Shown piece by piece: positions 56,795 to 64,000 of a stretch of 64,000 nt of DNA. The notes below the pieces were generated by a model. It was not told the origin of the DNA and searched no databases. It saw only the letters and a list, made by a program, of their open reading frames with translations. The stretch is from Reticulitermes speratus (lineage: Eukaryota; Arthropoda; Insecta; Blattodea; Rhinotermitidae). Every line of letters starts with the position of its first letter. Positions within the stretch are counted from its first letter, which is position 1. Location: NCBI GenBank assembly GCA_021186555.1, contig JAJKFL010000003.1, forward strand, positions 47,155,908 through 47,219,907. The letters are read 5' to 3'. The position numbers and the translations under genes were made by a program.

Positions 56795-57035
56795 CTGAAT
56801 GTTACGTTATGCAGTTCGGTGAATAGTTCCCGACGTTTCGAAGGCTCGGATTTCCTTCTTATTTAGGGTCAATCGGCCCGAGTAGGGTACAGCTCCATGG
56901 ACAGGCTACTCTGCGACGCCTTCGAAGATATGAATATTCTACTTGGATTGTTTTACCCTGCAGGTGAAAGAATTAAAATCCTTCGAATCGTCTGGAACTA
57001 TATACCCATCGACACAATGTAACATATCAGAATAC
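56795..57035. repeat. P-family inverted pair
   Basis: The left arm (minus) has CCTAAATAAGAAGG, stem II GAAGG/CCTTC (five pairs), GAAACGTCGGGA and the outer 'catt' end. The right arm (plus) has CCTGCAGGTGAAAG, 'atccttcgaatcgtctgga' and 'aatgtaacatatcagaat'. A spacer of about 100 bases separates the arms. Confidence 0.6.
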
Positions 57036-57149
57036 TTTTATACATTTTTCAGCACTGTAGTGAAAATCTCAGCTTTCGCAGCATTGAACTTTAGTTAGGA
57101 TGAGATTTCAGGTTACCTTGGTGGTAATTATGATGGTTAATATCTTTTG

Positions 57150-57235
57150 CAATGTGAAGCAGCGTAGTCTGGTATGAATATACCATTGTTTCGGAAAAAC
57201 ATACTGTGTCCAACATCAGAGTATACAGTAAGTCA
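57150..57235 (-). repeat. P-family arm with CTGATGT core
   Basis: The minus strand reads CTGATGTTGGACACAGTATG, then 'tttttccgaaacaatggta' and the outer 'cagactacgctgcttcac'. Stem II is GGA/TCC and GAAA is intact. The last A of the CUGAWGA box has become T. Confidence 0.55.
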
Positions 57236-57804
57236 CACAGAGAAAGTTGCTAATATAGCACACGGTGTCACATCTAATAAGAGTCATATTTTGGAATATA
57301 TATTAAGGTTTTTTATTAACCTATATAAAACCCGAAATTAACAGTTTTTCTGCACACTGCCTATCAATCTGCTTTTGGAGCTCCATTGAATATAATTTGC
57401 AGCGAGGTTTGCTTTCCCATCCCTACAGATTCTATGTGTTCCAAAGCTGTGTGGTAGGCTATTCAACAGAGTAGAAGTACCGGTACCTCACCACATGCGG
57501 TTTTGCTTTTGTATCTGGTTTTATCGACCATGGTGTTTAGTGTCATATATCTCTGGATTACTATGTATGTACAAAGGAAAACACTGGTCCATTTCCCCAT
57601 TAAGCAGTCCACATTTGCTGGTGACAAGGCCGAAATACTCGCAGGTGGTTCAAACCATTTCACACATTCAACATTACACTTATACACAAATTTTAGTACT
57701 GAGGATTTCATTATTCTACTATACGACGCTGTTTTAGTGCGTAATCGGATCCCAAAGTGGTGTCCTCATCTTAAAAATTGGAAATGTCCAAGAAATCATT
57801 GGTC
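57236..57804. other. No recognised feature
   Basis: Three overlapping frames at 57463-57811 on both strands are unrecognised. The last runs into the P-family arm. Confidence 0.4.
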
Positions 57805-57900
57805 ATTTTGACTCCTAAATGTGAGGTCACTGTGTTGCCTCGAAACGTCGGAATCCGACACACTCTGGCCCGGCGTCACATCCCAGAAAAACGAATGTTT
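57805..57900 (+). repeat. P-family arm
   Basis: CTCCTAAATGTGAGGTCACT, then 'gtgttgcctcgaaacgtcgg', then the outer 'ggcgtcacatcccagaaaa'. Stem II is GAGG/CCTC, different in sequence from the other copies but still paired. The 5' box is decayed (CCTAAAT). Confidence 0.6.
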
Positions 57901-57974
57901 AGCGACATAGCGGCAAAAACATCAAAACCGTACATTTTTAGTTATTATCTTTCCATCCATATTTTAATCTCTCA

Positions 57975-59170
57975 AGAAATCTATTCCCTTCATCTTCCCC
58001 TCCGATCCACGCCTAGATCTAGTTTCTCCTCTCATCCAAACCAATACCTCCAAATGCTCTATTCCTTTCAGTTTCTCCTTCCATGAAGGCCTAGATCTTC
58101 AAGTGATCTGTTCCCTGCAGTTTCTTCTCCAATACACTTTTAGATCTCCAAGTGATCATTTCCCTTCAGCTTCTCCTCCCTTACACGCCTAGATCTTCAA
58201 GTGATCTCTTCCCTGCAGTTTCTTCTCCAATACACTTTTAGATCTCCAAGTGATCATTTCCCTTCAGCTTCTCCTCCCTTACACGCCTAGATCTTCAAGT
58301 GATCTTTCCCTGCAGTTTCTTCTCCAATACACTTTTAGATCTCCAAGTGATCATTTCCCTTCAGCTTCTCCTCCCATACACGCCTAGATCTTCAAGTGAT
58401 CTGTTCCCTGCAGTTTCTTCTCCAATACACTTTTAGATCTCCAAGTGATCATTTCCCTTCAGCTTCTCCTCCCTTACACGCCTAGATCTTCAAGTGATCT
58501 CTTCCCTGCAGTTTCTTCTCCAATACACTTTTAGATCTCCAAGTGATCATTTCCCTTCAGCTTCTCCTCCCATACACGCCTAGATCTTCAAGTGATCTTT
58601 CCCTGCAGTTTCTTCTCCAATACACTTTTAGATCTCCAAGTGATCATTTCCCTTCAGCTTCTCCTCCTTACACGCCTAGATCTTCAAGTGATCTTTCCCT
58701 GCAGTTTCTTCTCCAATACACTTAGATCTCCAATGATTTTCCTCAGCTCCCTCCATACACTGATCTCAAGTGATCTGTATCCTCAGTTCTCTCCTACACT
58801 TTTGATCTCCAAGTGATCTTTTCCTTCAGCTCCTCCCATACACGCCTAGATCTTCAAGTGATCTTTCCCTGCAGTTTCTTCTCCAATACACTTTTAGATC
58901 TCCAAGTGATCATTTCCCTTCAGCTTCTCCTCCCATACACGCCTAGATCTTCAAGTGATCTGTTCCCTGCAGTTTCTTCTTCCATACACGCCTAGATCTC
59001 CAAGTGATCTCTTCCCTGCAGTTTCTTCTCCAATACACTTTTAGATCTCCAAGTGATCATTTCCTTTCAGTTTCTTCTCCCATACACGTCTAGATCTCCA
59101 AGTGATCTGTTCCCTGCAGTTTCTATTCCCCTGCACGCCTACATCTCCCAAGTGATGTCTTCCCTGCAGT
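57975..59170. repeat. Tandem array, 98-bp dimer of two 49-bp half-units
   Basis: The dimer alternates a half with 'gatcttcaagtgatctstt' + 'ccctgcagtttcttctcc' and a half with 'gatctccaagtgatcattt' + 'cccttcagcttctcctcc'. The period measured between successive 'gcctag' sites is 98, 98 and 97. There are about 10-12 dimers; degenerate units lie at both ends (57975-58090, 58725-58830, 59100-59170). Open frames here are period artefacts. On the minus strand the half-unit resembles the LINE family-2 segment at 61200-61245 and 49455-49500. Confidence 0.95.
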
Positions 59171-59425
59171 ATTTTGTACACACTCAGGTCTTACAGTGTA
59201 CGCGGTTTGCCCAAACCCCATATTATCATACGGCCTTGGTCTTGCCAGCCACTCTGTATGTAGGCTAACCTGCGGCGTTTGCAAGAGACTTGTGTGTGCT
59301 GGAGCGGCGTTAAGCAAACTGTGCTAAACATATTTATGTGCTTGAATGCTGAGATGCTAACGAGGGGAATAAACACAGCGCGAAAACACTGTGTTACGTA
59401 CGTGATGTGCTCGGCCGCAGTGTAT
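59171..59425. other. No recognised feature
   Basis: Spacer. Confidence 0.4.
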
Positions 59426-59590
59426 TATTAACCCTTTAAAGCACAGTGTTTACATTTCTAGCAGCCATTTCAACAAACGACAAATCTCTGCATTTCACGC
59501 ACTGTTTCCTAGAGTTCTCAGTGCAAGCAGTGACAACTTTCAATGTACAAGGAATGTGTTTACTGTGAGGTACAAAAAGAAATATTCCGT
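59426..59590 (+). repeat. Possible family G MITE, left part
   Basis: The left end 'attattaaccctttaaagc' matches the family G terminus. The inside is diverged and no right end is clear. Confidence 0.3.
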
Positions 59591-60489
59591 ATTATTTAGA
59601 CCAATTTTATATTGCAAGTGGCCAAATGCATAACGTGAGGAAGACAGAATTTGCTTTCGGATAACACCGCAATGTCTTCCACGGATTTGATTTCATCTTC
59701 CACGGATGCTCAAGTGAGACACTGAGACCAATCATAATAAGAGAACCCAACAGTCCCATAAAACTGGATGTACTATAGTTGAATATTGAAAGGAAAATAA
59801 ATGACCTTGATACAACGAAGTAGAATCTGCGTGGTAGTAGTAGCTAGTAGTAGTAGTAGTAGTAGTAGTAGACAGATAAGTGTGTAATGCGTTGATCAAA
59901 ACAAACACGAAGATTGAAGCACTTTACTGCTCCATGACGATCGAACTTCCTGACAATTTTTGGTGTCGTATAGCTTTAAGGACTTCTGCTAAAAGCTGTG
60001 ACACGCCTCTTTCAAAATAACGAGGCCACATGAATGGAGATGCCGTTGGTGCCGAATTCGCCCTTTCAATAAACTGTGTCATAAGCGTCAATCACCAAAG
60101 TTCGTTATTGAATATTGCGTGACCTTGTGACGTAATGAACTCTGATCTTTTTGACACTGTACTGAACGGTTCGCATCCGGTCTGAATGGATTTTTTGTGC
60201 TTAATGATGCAGTATTTCCTACGCTAATGGCGTGGAGAGTAATTAAACAACGAAGCGTGAATTATAATGGATTTTCGTGACGGCTTAATGCATAGCATAT
60301 TCGTAAGAGATAATGCTTTATAAATCCCTATTAATATAAAGCCGCAGATTTCAGATTGTTGTAGGTAGAAAGTCCCATAGATGGAGCAGACTAACATGTT
60401 TTGTGTCATGCTTATTTTGCTTTCGTTTTCTGCTCAGTGAGTACCGGTAAGTTGTACCAGTACGTCTCTTATATGCAGTCATGATGTGA
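59591..60489. other. No recognised feature; (TAG)n microsatellite
   Basis: A tag/agt trinucleotide run at 59837-59872 is the only structure I can support. Confidence 0.5.
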
Positions 60490-60741
60490 CGTTTAACCAT
60501 TTAAAGCCCAGTGGTTACTTTATGTACCACAAGATTTAACTTCAAATGATTTACCTTCTGTCCACGTAGTGTATTTCTGTTTTTTTTTGTATGGCTCTCA
60601 GAACAAATAGCCTTTATTTTCTTATACAATTTAAACTAAGTGGTTTTTATAAGAGATACGCTGTGAGTTAGGTGAGGCGGTAGGAACTAAATCTTTAAAT
60701 AAAATTCAGGTTAATCATCACCTTTAAATAGTTAATAAGGT
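60490..60741 (+). mobile_element. MITE-like element (family G)
   Basis: The left end 'tttaaccatttaaagccc' and the right end 'cacctttaaatagttaat' are inverted, spanning about 250 bp, the family G length. Confidence 0.5.
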
Positions 60742-61124
60742 GCGGGGACAGTTATTTCATCCTTCCCTTTGCATTTTATGTAAGATGTTAAACGAAAGAT
60801 AGTCTACTTTCGGCCGAAGCCTGAAGAAACTTCAGTACAACATGCAAACGATATAGTTATCTTGAAAACGGTAGATATTTTTATCATATGCTTAAAACGA
60901 TGGTCAAAGAGGTTACAAAAATAATAAAAACAAGTTAGGGAATATGAGCAAAACGTGACGATTCTTGCGCTCTCGCTTGTACGCATTTGTATCGAAGATC
61001 GTAAAATTTACGGGAAACTTTCAACATGAAATGTGTTTGCTGCAATAAATATTTAGAGAGTTGCGCGTGTGATGTGTGTGGGAAGGCAAGTAAGCCTTAT
61101 GTAAACTGTCATGTTACATTCGGG
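60742..61124. other. No recognised feature
   Basis: Spacer. Confidence 0.4.
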
Positions 61125-61450
61125 TAATCAAATCAAGAAAAATGAAATAGGCGGGGCATGTCCACTTATGGAAGAGAGGAGAGGGTGATATAGGGTTTTG
61201 GTGAGGAAACCTGAGCGAAAGAGGCCACTTTGAAGACCTAGGCCTAGATTGTAAAATAATATTAAAATGAATCTTCAAGAAGTGGAATGGGATCATGGAA
61301 TGGATTGGTGTGTTTCAGGATCCGGACAGGTAGCGAGTTCTTTTAAAAGCTCTAATAAATCTCCGGGTTCCATAAAGTGCGGGGGATTTATTTATTACCA
61401 GAAGACCTATTAACTTCTCAGGAAGGACTCTGGAGTTAGTTAGGTGACCC
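61125..61450 (+). mobile_element. LINE remnant, family 2
   Basis: Broken frame: NQIKKNEIGGACPLMEER (for SRRMRWAGHVARMGE), YRVLVRKPERKRPL, RPRPRL, NNIKMNLQEVEWDHGMDW. The 3' stretch follows: 'ctccgggttccataaagtgc', 'gggggatttatttattacca', 'acttctcaggaaggactct', ending 'gttagttaggtg'. It gives the best view of the segment that resembles the 58-kb tandem monomers. Confidence 0.88.
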
Positions 61451-61489
61451 TATTATTGCATTTTATAACGATTTTAACCTAACTTTTTG

Positions 61490-61610
61490 TGTTGACAAAT
61501 TTCAGTAACAGTAGTCAGTAGCAAATTTATGGAAATGGGCTCAACTGTTCTCGAAATTGTACGGATAGACAGATGGACAGACGGAGGGACAGGCATGGCG
61601 AAGCTTATGG
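61490..61610 (+). repeat. Short repeat with (ACAG)-type run
   Basis: 'gggctcaactgttctcgaaa', then 'tagacagatggacagacg'. It resembles the right end of family F only in its gacagac run, so it may be a different family. Confidence 0.35.
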
Positions 61611-61998
61611 ACACAGCTTTTTCGAAGGTGCAAACAATGAAGAAGAGAAATAAATAAAAGACAAAGGAAATAAAACTGTAGGAAGAAGAAAAAGGGTGGC
61701 ACAGACAATGAGTGATGAGCACTTCACATATTGACTGAGATCAAGAGTTTTTTTCCCCACTTAAAAATGTGTAAGGATACATTGACGAGGTCATGTACTG
61801 ACAAAATCCCATGCTGACGACCAGGATATGCTTTGATTGGTAATGCACACTGCCAGAGTACAGGCACTGTAGCCACTAGCCACGGAGGATTAATGGTTAC
61901 GAGTTTAGCATATGGATCTATAATGAAATTACTTATTAATACTCTGAGTAGATTACATACGTCGATTGATTACTCAGGTGCTTTAATGGCCTGTTTAT
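61611..61998. other. No recognised feature
   Basis: Spacer. Confidence 0.4.
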
Positions 61999-62231
61999 TA
62001 CAGGGTGGCTGAAATTCGGTTTTGTCTGACTCATTGCTGTCAGGTATGCATGCCCCTGCGAGGTGAAACACAGATACATCTAGCGTATAGACGTAGCTTT
62101 CTTGTTCTAGAGCGTGTACCCTTTATCGTGACCATGATCACTGGAGTTTTATCACATAAAAAACCTGCATACACCGGGACATTCAGTGACAACGTCCGTG
62201 TTCAGGAACGCTTTAAAAGTGATACCCTGTA
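61999..62231 (+). mobile_element. MITE-like element with TACAGGGT termini, 233 bp
   Basis: tacagggt (61999-62006) and accctgta (62224-62231) are perfect inverted ends. The inside holds an 84-codon frame (from 62005 past the right end) with no transposase motif. The ends suit a Tc1/mariner-like non-autonomous element, as at 15431-15512. Confidence 0.5.
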
Positions 62232-62290
62232 CTTGCGAGAGAAAATCTGTAAGACTTGAAATATATTTTCCACGGAGAAGAGAAATAAAA

Positions 62291-62575
62291 GGACCGGGAT
62301 ATCGTAGCCGGTATAGCGACTCGCTATGGGATGGAGGTCCAGGGATCCAATCCCGGTGGTGGTGAGATTTTCCGCAATAGTCCAGACGGCCATGGGACCC
62401 ACCCAGCCTCATGTAGAATGGGTACCGGGTCTTGTTCCCGGGGGTAAAGTGGACGGGGTGCGGCATTGACCACCCACCCCCATCTTGCGCCGAGGTTAAA
62501 GAAAGAGTAGAACTATACCTCTACTACCTTCTGTGCCTTCATGACAGGTTGTAAGGGGAATTTTACCTTTACGTA
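62291..62575 (+). mobile_element. SINE family C copy, full length
   Basis: Head 'gaccgggatatcgtagccgg', B-box region 'ggatccaatcccgg', 'gaatgggtaccgggtctt', core 'cgggggtaaagtggacgggg' and 3' 'agtagaactatacctcta'. The flanks share agagaaataaa / agagaataaa, an imperfect duplication. Confidence 0.9.
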
Positions 62576-62855
62576 AGAGAATAAATCGTCGATAAACACT
62601 TTCGTATACAAAAATTCCCTGTTTTCTAAGAAGTGTATGGTTCATCATCGTCGCATTGTCAAGATCTTCCTCCTCATCATTTACTTCATCTTGTTGGTTC
62701 TGCTTCGCCGTTTTCGTCTTTGTCCCCTTATTTACCTACTCATTTTCTGTCTTCCTTTCCTCATTCTTTACGCAATGCTTCATATCAAAAAATGAACAAA
62801 CGGTGCTCGTCTGGGCCTTCCGAAATTAGTCAATAGTTGCGGAATTACAGATAAC
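62576..62855. other. No recognised feature
   Basis: Short spacer. A 67-codon frame here is pyrimidine-rich and unrecognised. Confidence 0.4.
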
Positions 62856-62990
62856 TACGATAAAGGTAAATTCGTCCCTTCGAGTGCTGTGAAGGCATGT
62901 GGTGATGGAGGTACAGCTTCACACATTCTTAATCTCGTCAGTAGGTGAAAGTGAGTGGTCGCTACGCGTTCCAACCGAACAGCTCTTGGC
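62856..62990 (-). mobile_element. SINE family E, 3' fragment
   Basis: The plus strand starts 'gataaaggtaaattcgtccc' and has 'tggaggtacagcttcaca' and 'tgaaagtgagtggtcgc', the reverse of the family E 3' half (compare 43977-44090). Confidence 0.6.
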
Positions 62991-64000
62991 CTTGCCTGGA
63001 ACCAAATATTATGAGTTGACAGCCATACAGAATTGTAAACTCCTTCCTTCCCAATGAAAGTGTTATACTTAAAGCTAAAATTCTGTCGTACTACCTTTGA
63101 CAGATAGAAATAGGCTCTTTCTAAACACGCATCAAATTTTAAGGTTCACATAATCCTCTTATCAAGACGTACATACACATCTGCTTATGTCTGCTTCACG
63201 GATACGCTGTCTAGAAGAACGTTGTATATCGTGTCTCTAGGTTAAAGTTACACCAAACAAACCTATATAAAAGACTTATATGTTTTATTGCCCGAATTAT
63301 GGCGGTGTGGTCTCTGTTATGAAGGTTTTAATGAGAAGAACTGAGTATTGTAACCGCTTTCGACAGCCGTATGGATTCTGTCAGTCATGCAACTTAAACA
63401 CATCTGTCGAGTAAAGTTCTAAGCGTTCCCAAGAAAGGGACGAGTTTTTGTCACACATGAAGCAATCTGACAGCTTGTAACATGGTTGGCTGAGAGGTGT
63501 AAACGTGATAAAAATTCCATCAAAACCGCTCCCATGTATTGTAGAGTTGAGGTATGTGCATGGGAGAGATTTTTACGTAAATACAGAGAGAGGAGAAGAA
63601 GGTCCATAGTCATAGAAACACTATTTTTACCAACATCAGTATAAAACCTTTTATCTGTTCACGGGTTTATATTCCGCAACAGAGACGGGACACAGCTTGT
63701 ATAAACATTCACTTCTCTGTCTCGTCACTGATGTTTGCGACATAAAAACTCTGAGCTGTGGTGCACGGCCTCATTCTGGAGTATCAGTATGAAATTATGC
63801 ACAAAAGTTAAAAATTTAATTAAACTGTGGAGGAACAGAGAAATGGCAGGCAAATACAGGACGTATAGAAGGTACAAAAAATACGAAATTAATAGCAAAG
63901 TATAAAGCCTACGGAGGACGAAAACTGGAAAAGGAAAATAGATGAATTTGGGAATTAATTGGCGAAGGGGGGGGGGATTGCTTAGCCTCCTGACATATCA
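62991..64000. other. No recognised feature
   Basis: About 1 kb to the window end. A 64-codon minus frame (63419-63613) is unrecognised. G and A runs near 63968-63976. Confidence 0.5.

Noticed and set aside
58543..59268. Set of 60-74 codon frames in the 98-bp array
   Set aside because: The period is not a multiple of three and frames shift between units. They only reflect low stop-codon content in a pyrimidine-rich repeat.

Overview
This window looks like a non-coding, repeat-rich stretch of an animal genome, most likely arthropod. It is AT-rich. It has no operons or ribosome-binding sites, and no open reading frame that I can assign to a host protein. It is full of decayed retroposons with target-site duplications. 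The SINE families, the retrotransposon 3' ends and the (ACAG)-containing repeat resemble those I associate with cockroach and termite (Blattodea) genomes. That assignment is from memory and is only moderately secure. The window is probably intergenic or inside a long intron.

Layout. Five tRNA-headed SINE families recur, which I call A to E. A: 4.3, 11.3 and 54.2 kb. B: 4.0, 13.4, 24.0, 29.3, 34.4 and 53.2 kb, plus a tail at 35.4 kb. C: 13.7, 25.4, 28.3, 53.8 and 62.3 kb. D: 20.2, 20.9, 27.3, 34.9, 35.1, 49.2 and 50.8 kb. E: 2.9, 8.6, 16.3, 25.7, 30.3, 32.0, 44.0, 53.5 and 62.9 kb. Many copies have clean target-site duplications. Families A, C and E share a central core behind different tRNA-like heads. 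At least two LINE families are present only as 3' remnants: one ends in an RRGRRRKQLLDD-type segment (1.4, 20.0, 33.6 kb), the other in LYGCETW...[22 protein letters not shown] segments (2.0, 5.3, 31.6, 32.2, 37.2, 45.7, 49.3, 51.3, 52.7, 55.8 and 61.1 kb). MITE-like elements with terminal inverted repeats lie at 6.6, 15.4, 22.1, 47.1, 48.5, 60.5 and 62.0 kb.

The most interesting structure is a set of dispersed, often palindromic repeats built round a hammerhead-ribozyme-like core: CUGAWGA, a short helix, GAAA, then a two-base-pair helix closed by UA. The best single copy (8342-8387) has all three helices. More than a dozen related copies form the P family, and many keep a paired stem II although its sequence differs from copy to copy. 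This matches what is known of short-stem-III hammerheads in Penelope-like elements and retrozymes. Several copies are arranged as long hairpins (39.5, 41.8, 42.8 and 43.4 kb).

Two tandem arrays stand out. One is a 32-bp minisatellite (45021-45633) whose unit can form a hairpin. The other is a 98-bp dimeric array (about 57975-59170) whose 49-bp monomer resembles the 3' coding segment of the GKPEGKRPLGRP LINE family found elsewhere in the window. The longest open frame (14260-14859, minus) is unrecognised. The remaining intervals carry no feature I can support.
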